Source: Eikenella halliae | Lineage (GTDB): Bacteria; Pseudomonadota; Gammaproteobacteria; Burkholderiales; Neisseriaceae | Assembly (NCBI RefSeq): GCF_001648475.1 | Contig: NZ_LXSQ01000006.1 | Coordinates: 53,586 to 117,585, forward strand | DNA: 64,000 nt | Direction: 5' to 3' | Shown: positions 24,347 to 33,921 of the stretch, piece after piece | How the letters are laid out: the number at the start of each line of letters is the position of its first letter | How positions within the stretch are numbered: position 1 is the stretch's first letter | The notes under the pieces: generated by a model | What the model was told of the DNA's origin: nothing | What the model saw: the letters and a program-made list of their open reading frames with translations, nothing else | Databases searched by the model: none | Made by a program: the position numbers and the translations under genes

Positions 24347-25123
24347 ATGAAACTCAAAACCCTAGCCGTCCTCGCCGCCATCCTGCCCGCACTCGCCATC
24401 GCCGCCCCTGCCAGACCCTCATCCGGCCGCGCATCCCAATCCAAACCCGCGCAGAGCAAGCCACAAGAGCGCGCCTCCTCCGGCAGGAACTCATCTTCCA
24501 AACAGCAAGACAACAAACCCCAGCGCGGCCGTAACAGCCAAAACAGAGACCAAGACAACAAGCCCGCCAACGGCCGTACACACTCGCGCCAGCAGCAGGA
24601 AACCAAACCCGGCAACAGCCGCACAAATGCCCGTCAACAGCAGGATACCAGGCATAACGCCGCCCAGCCCCAAACCCGGAGCAACCGCTCAAACCGCCAA
24701 CCAGGCAACGAGCCGCCTGCCCAACCGCCCCGCGTACACACCCAAGCGCGCCCGCAGCCCCAACCCGAGCCGCAGGATAACAGCACGCAGCAAGACCACA
24801 GCCCGCAAAACAACGCCCAAACTGCCGAACATTCCGCAGCCAAAGCCCAATGCTTGCGCTACGTTGTCGATGGCAACAACCTCTCCGCCTTCGCCCAAGA
24901 CTGCCGCCCCGACGCCGCCACCGCCGAGCGCTACCAAGCCGCCTTCAAAAATACCCAAGCCCAATTCGAGCGCGACAACTGCCTAGATATCGTCGGCGAA
25001 GACGAAGCCCAGGCCGCCCTCAATCTCGAACTCAACCGCCTGGGTCAAACCAGCCGCCTGTTCTGCCCCGCCGTTAAAGACGAACTACCGGGCATTGCCC
25101 ACCGCTACCGCAACGTCAAATAA
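24347..25123 (+). CDS. Secreted four-cysteine protein with low-complexity linker, paralog 3 of 5
   Basis: A 258-residue protein. The signal peptide (MKLKTLAVLAAILPALAIAA) is followed by about 140 residues of low-complexity Gln/Arg/Asn/Pro/Ser with repeated SxxxRxQQ-like units. Then comes the C-terminal domain C-x16-C-x25-C-x27-C. The frame is open from 24161, but the ribosome site CAAGGAGACCCC and the signal peptide fix the start at 24347. The basic disordered linker could bind cell wall, DNA or polyanions; this is inference. Confidence 0.7.
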   Translation: MKLKTLAVLAAILPALAIAAPARPSSGRASQSKPAQSKPQERASSGRNSSSKQQDNKPQRGRNSQNRDQDNKPANGRTHSRQQQETKPGNSRTNARQQQDTRHNAAQPQTRSNRSNRQPGNEPPAQPPRVHTQARPQPQPEPQDNSTQQDHSPQNNAQTAEHSAAKAQCLRYVVDGNNLSAFAQDCRPDAATAERYQAAFKNTQAQFERDNCLDIVGEDEAQAALNLELNRLGQTSRLFCPAVKDELPGIAHRYRNVK

Positions 25124-25128
25124 CCCAC

Positions 25129-25167
25129 AGGCTACCTGAAAACCCAAACGCAGTTTTCAGGTAGCCT
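25129..25167 (+). terminator. Uptake-sequence terminator after paralog 3
   Basis: AGGCTACCTGAAAA pairs with TTTTCAGGTAGCCT over an 11-base loop. Confidence 0.6.
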
Positions 25168-25191
25168 CCACCGAGTTTAGAAAGAATCGCC

Positions 25192-25620
25192 GTGTCATAC
25201 CGAACCCCGGCCAGCGCCCTCATTCTCGCCGCCCTCAGCGCCTGCAGCACATCCGCCCCACAAACCACAGCCCCGGAGCTATCCCGCCAAGCAGCCGCCC
25301 AATCAAGCAGACAGCAATGCATCGAAAGCCTGACATCGGCGCTGGAAGTAGCCGTATATGCCGACTACTGCGTGCGCGACGAACAGCAACGGCAGCCGTT
25401 TTTCGAATTTGCCCGCCGCGTCGCCACAGAAGAACCCATCGCCAGTTGCCACCTCGTGATTACCGCGCGGGAGGCCGCCGCCCTCCGCGCACAAATTACC
25501 GCCCCCTACGCCGCCAATCCCGCCCGCCACTGCGCCGCCAACCGAAACAATGTACGCCAGTTCATGCGCCATGGCATCATTTCCGATCCCAAAGTAAACC
25601 GCAGGCCGCCCGAAAACTGA
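25192..25620 (+). CDS. Four-cysteine lipoprotein, paralog 4 of 5
   Basis: A 142-residue protein starting at GTG. The lipobox LSAC gives a lipidated Cys at residue 18, so this member is membrane anchored while its relatives are soluble. The mature domain keeps C-x16-C-x25-C-x27-C. The ribosome site is weak (AGAAAGAA). The last Cys interval equals that of paralog 3. A DUS lies just after the stop. Confidence 0.68.
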   Translation: MSYRTPASALILAALSACSTSAPQTTAPELSRQAAAQSSRQQCIESLTSALEVAVYADYCVRDEQQRQPFFEFARRVATEEPIASCHLVITAREAAALRAQITAPYAANPARHCAANRNNVRQFMRHGIISDPKVNRRPPEN

Positions 25621-25672
25621 AAAGCAGTTTTCAGGTAGCCTCTCTCCCACCCAACCACATAAGGAAAATCAA

Positions 25673-26026
25673 ATGAAAATCCGTACCCTAGCTCTCTTCG
25701 CCACCCTCATCCCCGCCTTCGCCCAAGCCGCACCCGCCCAAGCCACCAAGCAGCAATGCCTGGGCTACCTGAAAGACGGCCTCCAAATCACCATCCACGC
25801 CTCCACCTGCGAGCCCGCTGCCGCCCAAGACGAACGTTACAAAAACGCCTTCTTCGCCGCCATGAAGCAGTTCGAACAAAACAACTGCGAAAGCATCGTG
25901 CCCGAAACCGAAGCCCGCGCCTTCCTCAACAGCCAAACCGAAGGCAAAAGCCAAGAACAATACTGCGCCTCCATCAAAACCCCCGTGCAGCGCAGCCTGC
26001 AACGCTACAACAACGGCAACCGCTAA
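25673..26026 (+). CDS. Secreted four-cysteine protein, paralog 5 of 5
   Basis: A 117-residue protein, the shortest member. The signal peptide is cut near AQA (residue 19), directly followed by the domain C-x16-C-x25-C-x25-C with QQCLGYLKDG, NNCESIV and EQYCASIK. The ribosome site is TAAGGAAAA. It resembles paralogs 2 and 3 most. Function unknown. Confidence 0.72.
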   Translation: MKIRTLALFATLIPAFAQAAPAQATKQQCLGYLKDGLQITIHASTCEPAAAQDERYKNAFFAAMKQFEQNNCESIVPETEARAFLNSQTEGKSQEQYCASIKTPVQRSLQRYNNGNR

Positions 26027-26158
26027 ACCCTTGCCGCTTTTCAGGTAGCCTCCATGCCCGCCATGCAAGGCTGCCTGAAGCCCATTGCCTCAGCCTGCAA
26101 AGTAGGCATATATTACCCAAGCAAACCCCTCCCATCACTCCCATCACCGGAGAAAGCC

Positions 26159-26878
26159 ATGCCCCAAACCCCCAATGTTGATGCCGCCGAGATCGACAAA
26201 TTTAGCCGCCTAGCCGCCCAATGGTGGAATCCCGATGGCGAATTCAAATCTCTGCATGAAATCAACCCCCTGCGGCTGGGCTTCATCCGCGAACACAGCG
26301 GCGGTCTAGCCGGCAAAAACGTGCTCGACGTAGGCTGCGGCGGCGGCATCCTCAGCGAAGCCCTCGCCCGCGAAGCCGCACAGGCCACCGGCATCGACAT
26401 GGCCGAAAAATCCCTTCAGGTAGCCCAAGCCCACGCCGAACAACAAGGCCTGGCCAACCTGCACTATCGCTGCATCAGTGTGGAAGCGCTTGTCGCCGAA
26501 CAGCCGGCCGCCTACGACGTGGTTACCTGCATGGAAATGCTCGAACACGTGCCCGACCCCGCCTCCGTCATCTCCGCCTGCGCCAAGCTGGTCAAGCCCG
26601 GCGGCAGCCTCTTTTTCTCTACCCTTAGCCGCACCGCCAAATCCTACGCCCAAGCCATCATCGCCGCCGAATACCTGCTCGGCCTCGTAGCCAAAGGCAC
26701 CCACGACTGGCAGCGCTTCATCAACCCCGCCGACCTCGCCCGCCTCTGCCGACAAGCCGGGCTGAACATCACCACCACCAGCGGCCTCACCTACAACCCC
26801 CTCACCCGCCGCTACCGTCTCTGCCAACGAACAGACGTCAACTACATGATCGCCTGCCGTCTGATCATTACAGCTTGA
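26159..26878 (+). CDS. ubiG: Ubiquinone biosynthesis O-methyltransferase UbiG
   Basis: A 239-residue SAM-dependent methyltransferase that carries out both O-methylations of the ubiquinone ring. The SAM-binding motif is LDVGCGGGILSE, followed by ATGIDMAEKSL and MEMLEHVPDP. The N-terminal WWNPDGEFKSLHEINPLR is a UbiG hallmark. The ATG at 26159 has GGAGAAAG upstream, and the earlier in-frame ATG at 26054 would add an unrelated tail. The gene ends with a DUS hairpin. Confidence 0.93.
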   Translation: MPQTPNVDAAEIDKFSRLAAQWWNPDGEFKSLHEINPLRLGFIREHSGGLAGKNVLDVGCGGGILSEALAREAAQATGIDMAEKSLQVAQAHAEQQGLANLHYRCISVEALVAEQPAAYDVVTCMEMLEHVPDPASVISACAKLVKPGGSLFFSTLSRTAKSYAQAIIAAEYLLGLVAKGTHDWQRFINPADLARLCRQAGLNITTTSGLTYNPLTRRYRLCQRTDVNYMIACRLIITA

Positions 26879-26907
26879 ACACCAGGACACAAGGCAATCA
26901 AATAATT

Positions 26908-26946
26908 AGGCTACCTGAAAGCTGAAAAGCGGTTTTCAGGTAGCCT
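26908..26946 (+). terminator. Uptake-sequence terminator after ubiG
   Basis: AGGCTACCTGAAA and TTTTCAGGTAGCCT are inverted around 12 bases. Confidence 0.6.
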
Positions 26947-27531
26947 GTCTCCCATCCTTCCTGCCCTTTCCGGCAAACAACAAGCAATGTTTGTATGTGT
27001 AGGAAATTGCTGCGTTGTTTACACTTTTCCACAGCGGACGGTTTTTGCTTCCCCTTAAATAATTTTTAAGCATCTATCCATCTTTATTAAGAACAGTGCA
27101 GATTCCTCGTGCCTATCGACATTCTTGACAATGTCGGATAGTTACTAAATCAGGTCTTCAAAGCAAAAGCTAAAAAGTGTAAACAACGGTGTTAACCTCC
27201 ACAATCCGTAAGAAGCAGGTTAACCAATCTTAACAATCAATAAAGGCTATTCTCTACAAAGGCATCCATCTAAAACCTTGTTAAAAATATAGTTCTTGTT
27301 ACATGCATGATTAAATGGTAGAATTACTTCTAATAATATGGTGTGCCTGTAAGCAACCTATTATTAAGTTTTAATATCTGGCATGTGGATTGCTTGTCTT
27401 ATTACTATATAGTAGGTAAGTAATAACCAAACAACTGTTAATTACGTATAGCCTAGATTTAACTGAGACCCGGCTATAATTGGGCTATATGTTTTATTTT
27501 TTGAGGATATACCTTCTAGGGAGCACTAGAA
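26947..27531. promoter_or_regulatory. Long AT-rich leader region of pilC
   Basis: 585 bp without a gene. A TATAAT at 27475-27480 is a reasonable -10 for pilC, but no good -35 lies 17 bp upstream, which hints at an activator. AGGGAG at 27518-27523 is the ribosome site. No long mononucleotide tract is seen, unlike phase-variable pilC genes of gonococci. Confidence 0.4.
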
Positions 27532-30500
27532 ATGAAAAAACAACATATAACGCGGGTACAAAAAATGGGGCATAAAGTTAATCCGATATACCAGGCCGTG
27601 CTGGCGACCTTAGTGGCTGCTCATATGCCACTTGCTCACAGCTTGGTGATTTCCGAAGACTTTACTGGTGGCACAACAAGGAACAACTGGCTAATGCCGC
27701 TGCCAAGCGATGGCTTACTTAACTCCTATTCTGCAGCACACCCTCGGGCAATTATCAATAACGCCTGCTTAACGGCAGGCTCAGGTACGACAGTTCCTAC
27801 TGCAACTAGGGCTGGTTCCCCTCCTAGATGTCGAAGTACGCATGATACAGCTGGCAATGGTGCGCTTCGTCTTACACCGACTGAACAGCAAATGGTTGGC
27901 GGCATCGTATCAGACTTTACCTTCGATACCAACGAGGGTGTGGAAATTACTTTTACCACTTATACATGGGGCGGCACAGGGGCCGATGGTATGACTTTCT
28001 TCTTGGTAGATGGTGCTAAGCCTGCTACCTTGGGTGCTTCTGGTGGTTCCTTGGGCTACACATGCGCCCGTGACAACCCTGTGTTCAGCGGTATCGATGG
28101 TGCCTATTTGGGCATTGGCATTGACGAATGGGGTAACTTTGTCAATCCGGGTGACAACTCCAGTACTGGCGTGGGATTTCGCCCGAATACCATTGGGATT
28201 CGGGGAGCAGGTTCAATTAATTATAACTACATGTCGAACCCTGATCGCTTCTTGCAAGACGTATATTCCAGAATGGGGTGGGGAGCCGTACCCCAAAGCA
28301 TTAAAGACCGCTGGCGTAGAGACTGGACTGATAGAAGTAATTGGGGGCAATGGAATACTCCTTTATTCCGCCGTATGACCAACATATGTACCTCAGGTAA
28401 AGTGCAGGTTCCTAACGCAAGAGGGCAGATGGTTGAGTTGAGTACGACGGCTACCGATCCTCGGTACAAAATTTATGGCTATAAATACATTGCCCATAAA
28501 ACACTGCCCAATCCTCTGGCCACAACTGCGGCTAAATTGAGAAGCAACGCTGTCCCGATGTTGTATCGAATCCGCATTACAGCAGATGGTAAGGCTAGCG
28601 TTTGGTATAGTTATAATGCTGGCGAGTATCAACCAGTATTGATGAATTATGACATCGTTAAAGAAAACGGATATTTGCCTAAATCATTCCGTTTTGGGTT
28701 TATGGGAGCGACTGGTGGTTCAACCAACAACCATGAGGTTACCTGTTTTAAAGCTACTCCCGCAAACTTCTCCGAAGGTTCGGCCGAAGTAAACCTCCCG
28801 GATGCAAAAATCGCATCTGAGTCACAAGTATACCTATCTTTTTATAATAAAGAATTATGGACTGGTAGCCTGACAGCACAAAATATCCTCCGCAAACCTG
28901 ACGGCACTTATACAGTACAGCCCACTGCAAATTGGGATGCAGCTTGCGTTCTAGCTGGCGGACCGTGTGAAAGAAAAGGCAAACAAATTGTCAATAAACA
29001 AACCGTTCGTAAATTCTTCACGTGGAATGGTACAGGCATAGCCTTAGAATGGGATAACTTAAATCCTTCACAAAAAAATGCCTTGAAATCTCCAGGTGAA
29101 ACTGACACTATCGGTAGTGCACGGGTGGCCTACTTAAAAGGGGATCAGAGTAGAGAAGTTGATCAAAACGGTAACGGTATGTTCCGTCCCCGTAAAAATG
29201 GAATGGTTTTGGGCGATATTATTAACTCAAGCCCAGTATGGGTTGGATATCCATCTAATAAGGGATTGCTATCTGGTCGCCGTTGGCGTGATTTGCGTAA
29301 TCCTGGGGCAATAATGCCAGAAAATAATGGGCAACCGTACGCCACCTTTGCCAATTTGAACCGTACACGCACCAACGTTGTGTATACGGGTTCGAATGAC
29401 GGCTTCCTACACGGTTTCCGTAGTGGCAATTACAATGCAACTGGACAGTTCCAGACAGGAACTAACGATGGGCAAGAAGTTTTTGCCTATATGCCTGGTG
29501 CCGTATTGTCACGAATCCATCATAAAACTGATGCAGGCTTGGATTTCTTCAGTCCTCAATATGCCCACAACTACTATAACGATGCCCCTGTAGGTACTGG
29601 AGATGTGTTCTATGGAGGTTCATGGCACACTTGGGTTATGGGCGGTTTAGGTGCTGGCGGCGATACTATCTATGCTTTGGATGTTACCAACCCAGACTCT
29701 TTTAACGTATCTAATATAATCGGCGAATGGTCACGCTCCTCTGGCGGAATATGGAACAATCTAGGTAACACCTATGGCACACCTGTATTCGGTCGCTTCC
29801 ATGATGGAAACTGGGGTGCTGTATTTGGTAATGGATGGTGCTCTACTACTGATGCCGCTAATGGTAACTGTACCGCCTCAAATGGTCCAGCTGGTATTTA
29901 TGTAATGTCCATCGACCAAAACACCGGCAGACCCTCTTTCAAATTTATCAGCACGGGAGAGGTAGGCACACCAGCCTCTCCTAACGGTATTGCTTATGTC
30001 ACCCCAATAGATTTAGATGGGGATAACATCTACGATTATGCTTATGCTGGTGATATATTGGGCAATGTATGGCGCTTTAACCTTCTGTCCTCCAATAGTA
30101 ATGATTGGACTAGTCAACCACAGAAGCTGTTTACTGCACCCGCTATCCAACCAATTTCCACCAAAATTATCGTAACCCGTATGGAACAGAATGGTACTTC
30201 TGGCGACGTGATTCTGAATTTTGGTACTGGGATGCGTAAAGAGGGCTATTTGGGTGGGAAAACCACTTATGCTACAGGCCAACAAAGTATCTATGGTATT
30301 CGCGACAAAACAGCGTTAGCTTTTAGCATGGTTCCTGGGACTACCACCCCCCAAGTCGATCGTAGCCGAATGCAAAGACAAGTGGTACATGACGGTGGTA
30401 AACAAGATCAATTAAGCAACATGAAAGTCGATTGGAATACCAAATCAGGTTGGTATCTAGACTTAACACGACCAACTATCAATGGTAAAGTTGAATATGA

Positions 30501-30849
30501 GCAAGTAATTTACAACCCCTATCTGGAAAGAGGCAAGTATTTGATTGCCAATACTTTTATTGATGGAAGCAACCCAGTTTTGTCTTGCCGAACAGTTCAA
30601 TCTTCTGGCTATACTTACCCGTTTGAAGCAACTTCCGGTTCTGGTTTGAGAGGCTTTTTTGATAACAATTTTACTGGTTCATCATATCGCAAACAGCTGA
30701 ATGCAGTTGGTGCACCTATCTTGCTCAGAACAACTGATGGTAAATTGTTACTCTTAACAAAAGATAATCAAGGTAATCCAAACCTCCACGAGGTTTACCT
30801 ACCAGAGTCCTCATCAATCCGCCGTATCTCTTGGCGCGAAATTTTCTAA
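27532..30849 (+). CDS. pilC: Type IV pilus tip adhesin PilC/PilY1
   Basis: A 1105-residue secreted protein needed for pilus assembly, adhesion and competence in Neisseriaceae. A signal-like hydrophobic N-terminus (about 18-37) is followed by a legume-lectin-like segment (GGTGADGMTFFLVDGA, near 145-165). The C-terminal half is the PilY1 beta-propeller, with the calcium loop DLDGDNIYD starting at residue 827 and a nearby GDILGNVWRF. The gene is clearly more AT-rich than its neighbours and lacks uptake sequences, pointing to a different history. Only one copy is in the window. Confidence 0.92.
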   Translation: MKKQHITRVQKMGHKVNPIYQAVLATLVAAHMPLAHSLVISEDFTGGTTRNNWLMPLPSDGLLNSYSAAHPRAIINNACLTAGSGTTVPTATRAGSPPRCRSTHDTAGNGALRLTPTEQQMVGGIVSDFTFDTNEGVEITFTTYTWGGTGADGMTFFLVDGAKPATLGASGGSLGYTCARDNPVFSGIDGAYLGIGIDEWGNFVNPGDNSSTGVGFRPNTIGIRGAGSINYNYMSNPDRFLQDVYSRMGWGAVPQSIKDRWRRDWTDRSNWGQWNTPLFRRMTNICTSGKVQVPNARGQMVELSTTATDPRYKIYGYKYIAHKTLPNPLATTAAKLRSNAVPMLYRIRITADGKASVWYSYNAGEYQPVLMNYDIVKENGYLPKSFRFGFMGATGGSTNNHEVTCFKATPANFSEGSAEVNLPDAKIASESQVYLSFYNKELWTGSLTAQNILRKPDGTYTVQPTANWDAACVLAGGPCERKGKQIVNKQTVRKFFTWNGTGIALEWDNLNPSQKNALKSPGETDTIGSARVAYLKGDQSREVDQNGNGMFRPRKNGMVLGDIINSSPVWVGYPSNKGLLSGRRWRDLRNPGAIMPENNGQPYATFANLNRTRTNVVYTGSNDGFLHGFRSGNYNATGQFQTGTNDGQEVFAYMPGAVLSRIHHKTDAGLDFFSPQYAHNYYNDAPVGTGDVFYGGSWHTWVMGGLGAGGDTIYALDVTNPDSFNVSNIIGEWSRSSGGIWNNLGNTYGTPVFGRFHDGNWGAVFGNGWCSTTDAANGNCTASNGPAGIYVMSIDQNTGRPSFKFISTGEVGTPASPNGIAYVTPIDLDGDNIYDYAYAGDILGNVWRFNLLSSNSNDWTSQPQKLFTAPAIQPISTKIIVTRMEQNGTSGDVILNFGTGMRKEGYLGGKTTYATGQQSIYGIRDKTALAFSMVPGTTTPQVDRSRMQRQVVHDGGKQDQLSNMKVDWNTKSGWYLDLTRPTINGKVEYEQVIYNPYLERGKYLIANTFIDGSNPVLSCRTVQSSGYTYPFEATSGSGLRGFFDNNFTGSSYRKQLNAVGAPILLRTTDGKLLLLTKDNQGNPNLHEVYLPESSSIRRISWREIF

Positions 30850-30864
30850 AACTATTGTGGTTGC

Positions 30865-30897
30865 AAAGCCGCCTGAATTATTCAGGCGGCTTTTTTT
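30865..30897 (+). terminator. Strong intrinsic terminator after pilC
   Basis: AAAGCCGCCTGAA pairs perfectly over 13 bp with TTCAGGCGGCTTT across a TTA loop, then T residues. Confidence 0.9.
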
Positions 30898-31407
30898 ATC
30901 GCAGACCAAATTACGATCAACACAAAACAATCAACAAAAAACAATTAACAAAAAACAACGATACATCCGGATAACCGGGCAAACCAATTTCGTATAAAAA
31001 TAAATATTCTGAACTATATCAGTAAGGGGTTGAAGAATGGCTTAACGAAGGAATACAAACTTATCTGCCAACAGTAGCAAAAGAGCATTGAGTTACAATT
31101 TCAAGACACCAAAATAAAATGAAGGAATACGAAGCAGCCCCATGTGATGAAAACCGTTTCATAGCTTTTTATCGAAACCCGGCCAGCATAATTTTTTGCC
31201 TATTTGTCTACTCTAATCTAAAAACAGCATCCGTGCGGATTCTACCTGGCAAAATCCGCAACACAGGAAAGAAAATATTTTCCCCAAGAAATCAAGCTTA
31301 CTATTGCGAAATATATTCATAAAACCCAGGCAGCAAGTGTTGCGTTACTACAACTTATGTTGCGTTTATGCTAAAATCGCACTTATGTTCCACTCTTGCT
31401 TTTAATT
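30898..31407. other. AT-rich intergenic region pilC-norM
   Basis: About 510 bp. It contains repeated ACAAAAAACAA units near 30930-30958 and presumably the norM promoter. A 67-codon open frame (31119-31322) has no ribosome site or recognisable product and is not called. Confidence 0.5.
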
Positions 31408-32796
31408 ATGCTGCTCGACCTAAACCGTTATTCTCCCGCTGTTTTTCGCAAAGAAGCCTCAAAATTGGGTGCTTTGGCAGTACCCATGCTACTGGCGCAG
31501 ATTGCGCAGGTAGGGCTGGGCTTCGTGGATACAGTGATGGCTGGCGGTGCAGGCAAAACCGATTTGGCTGCGGTAGCCTTGGGCAGTAGTGCATTTGTTA
31601 CGGTTTATCTGACCTTCCTCGGCGTGATGACTGCGCTCAATCCGATGATTTCCCAAGAGCACGGCGCGGGCGAAACCGAGAAAGTGGGCGAGCTGGGCCG
31701 TCAGGGCATATGGTATGGCCTGATGCTGGGCATTGTGGGCATGATTCTACTGTGGCTGATGATTCAGCCCATCAACGGTTTTCTCGACTTGGATGCCGAA
31801 GTGAAACGGCAATTTGCCCTGTATGTGGGTCTGATTGCCCTTTCTATGCCGGCTGCCATGATTCATCGTGCACTACACGCCTTTGCTTCCAGCCTGGGCA
31901 AGCCCAAACCGATTATGTGGATGAGCTGGATCAGCCTGTTTTTAAACATCCCGCTCAACCATATTTTTGTGTATGGCGATTTGGGCATGCCGACCTTGGG
32001 CGGTGCGGGCTGCGGCCTGGCCAGCACTTTGGTGTTTTGGTTTAACGCTGCCGCGCTGTGGGCTTATATTGCCAAACAGAAATATTTCCAACGCTTCGGC
32101 CTGTTCGCCCGCTTCTCCAAACCCAGCGCCAAAATCTTCCGCCAAATCACCAAGCTGGGTGTCCCGATCGGTTTGTCTTTCTTCCTCGAAGTGAGCCTGT
32201 TCACCGTGATGATGATGCTGATTGCCCAACTGCCGGGAAATGCTGAAGATCACGTGGCCGCACAGCAAGTAGTAAACAGCATCACCAGCCTGATTTATGT
32301 GATTCCGCAAGGCATCGGCGCGGCAGTTACCGTGCGCGTGGGCTATGCCATCGGTGCCGACCGCTATTTCCAAGCGCGTTATGCCTCCGGCGTGGCCTTG
32401 GCCTGCGGCTCAACCCTGGCTATCGTTACCGCAGTACTCACCCTGCTGTTCCGCTACCCGATTATGCGCGTTTACACCGATGACCAGGCCGTTATCGGTA
32501 TCGGCGCCACCATCCTGCTGTTTGCCGCCGCCTTCCAATTGGCCGACGCCATCCAATGTATCGCCTCCTACGCCTTGCGCGGCTATAAGGTAACCAAGCT
32601 GCCGATGGTGATTCACGGCATCGCCTTCTGGGTGGTCGGTCTCGGATTGGGCTGCCTGCTGGCCTTCGGTACGAGCATGGGGATTTACGGCTTCTGGGCG
32701 GCGTTGGTGCTGTCGCTGGGTTGTGCCGCTGTTGCCCTCTTGTGGTGTTTGGCAACAGTCAGCCAAGAAATGTTGGAACATGAAGACGATGAATAA
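31408..32796 (+). CDS. norM: MATE-family multidrug efflux pump NorM
   Basis: A 462-residue inner-membrane antiporter with twelve transmembrane helices that exports cationic drugs using Na+ or H+. The N-terminus (MLLDLNRYS, then VPMLLAQIAQVGLGFVDT) matches neisserial NorM closely and supports the ATG at 31408 over the one 12 bp upstream. It is followed, with an 8-bp overlap, by murB, so the two are probably coupled. Confidence 0.92.
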   Translation: MLLDLNRYSPAVFRKEASKLGALAVPMLLAQIAQVGLGFVDTVMAGGAGKTDLAAVALGSSAFVTVYLTFLGVMTALNPMISQEHGAGETEKVGELGRQGIWYGLMLGIVGMILLWLMIQPINGFLDLDAEVKRQFALYVGLIALSMPAAMIHRALHAFASSLGKPKPIMWMSWISLFLNIPLNHIFVYGDLGMPTLGGAGCGLASTLVFWFNAAALWAYIAKQKYFQRFGLFARFSKPSAKIFRQITKLGVPIGLSFFLEVSLFTVMMMLIAQLPGNAEDHVAAQQVVNSITSLIYVIPQGIGAAVTVRVGYAIGADRYFQARYASGVALACGSTLAIVTAVLTLLFRYPIMRVYTDDQAVIGIGATILLFAAAFQLADAIQCIASYALRGYKVTKLPMVIHGIAFWVVGLGLGCLLAFGTSMGIYGFWAALVLSLGCAAVALLWCLATVSQEMLEHEDDE

Positions 32797-33814
32797 ACTG
32801 CAATACGATGCCGATTTAACCGCGCTGAACACCTTCGGTCTCCCCGCCCGTACTGCCGCGCTCTACACCTTGGACACAGCCGAAAGGCTACCTGAAATTT
32901 TCCAACTGCCCGAATACCGCCGCGAGCGCACCCTGTGGCTGGGTGGCGGCAGCAATATCCTGCTGATGAAGGACTACGACGGGCTGGTGGTACGCATGGC
33001 CAATAAAGGCATTTCCACGCCAGAGCCGGCCGGTGGCGGCAAAATGCGCATCACCGCGCAGGCCGGCGAAAACTGGCACGATTTCGTACAGCACACCATC
33101 GCGTTGGGCTTGAGTGGTCTGGAAAACCTCAGCCTGATTCCCGGCACAGTGGGCGCCGCGCCGGTGCAGAATATCGGCGCCTACGGCGTGGAAGCCGAAA
33201 GCTGTATCGAAACCGTGCACGCCTGGGATTTAGACAGCGGCAAGCCGGTATCGTTCAGCCGTGCCGACTGCCGTTTTGCCTACCGCGACAGCGTGTTCAA
33301 ACAATCCGGCGGCCGCTTCGTGATTACGGCAGTAACGTTCGTGCTGGATAGCGAATTCAAACCCAAGCTGCACTACGGCGATGTGCAAACCGAAGCCGAA
33401 GCCCTGGCTCAAGGCGCGCCGCTCACCGCCGCCATCGTGACTGAAGCCGTGTGCCGCATCCGCCGCCGCAAGCTGCCCGACCCCGCCGAAACCGGCAGCT
33501 GCGGCAGCTTCTATAAAAACCCCATCGTTTCCGCCGAACAGGCCGCCGCGCTGAAACAGCAGCACCCCGCCCTGCCGGTATACCCCCAGCCGGGCGGCCA
33601 GGCCAAACTCGCCGCCGGATGGCTTATCGACCAATGCGGCCTCAAAGGCCACCGCGAAGGCCATGCCGCCGTACACCAAAAACAAGCCCTGGTGCTGATT
33701 AATCTCGGCGGCGCCAGTGCCCAAGACGTACGCCGTTTGTCCGAACACGTTCAAAACAGCGTTTACCAACGCTTCGGCGTGCAGCTCGAGCCCGAGCCGG
33801 TATGGGTGGAGTGA
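32789..33814 (+). CDS. murB: UDP-N-acetylenolpyruvoylglucosamine reductase MurB
   Basis: A FAD enzyme that makes UDP-N-acetylmuramic acid for peptidoglycan, about 341 residues. The FAD site is LGGGSNILL, PGTVGAAPVQNIGAYG is the substrate loop, and the catalytic serine lies in GSCGSFYKNP. It is the long (type I) form with a full C-terminal domain. An ATG at 32780 in the same frame is an alternative start; 32789 gives the usual N-terminus leading to LNTFGLPARTAA. It overlaps norM. Confidence 0.93.
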   Translation: MNKLQYDADLTALNTFGLPARTAALYTLDTAERLPEIFQLPEYRRERTLWLGGGSNILLMKDYDGLVVRMANKGISTPEPAGGGKMRITAQAGENWHDFVQHTIALGLSGLENLSLIPGTVGAAPVQNIGAYGVEAESCIETVHAWDLDSGKPVSFSRADCRFAYRDSVFKQSGGRFVITAVTFVLDSEFKPKLHYGDVQTEAEALAQGAPLTAAIVTEAVCRIRRRKLPDPAETGSCGSFYKNPIVSAEQAAALKQQHPALPVYPQPGGQAKLAAGWLIDQCGLKGHREGHAAVHQKQALVLINLGGASAQDVRRLSEHVQNSVYQRFGVQLEPEPVWVE

Positions 33815-33921
33815 GACAGCACAATCAATAATGCATTAAAATGCCCGTATTACCCCGCCAAAAGATTTTCAGGTAGCCTCTCGCGCAGGCAGAATTTGTG
33901 TTTCAGCCAAAGGAGATCACC

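Noticed and set aside
27532..27620. Phase-variable homopolymer tract in the pilC signal region
   Set aside because: The longest G run there is four, too short for slipped-strand phase variation.
31119..31322. 67-codon open frame between pilC and norM
   Set aside because: No ribosome site, no recognisable protein, and composition like intergenic DNA.
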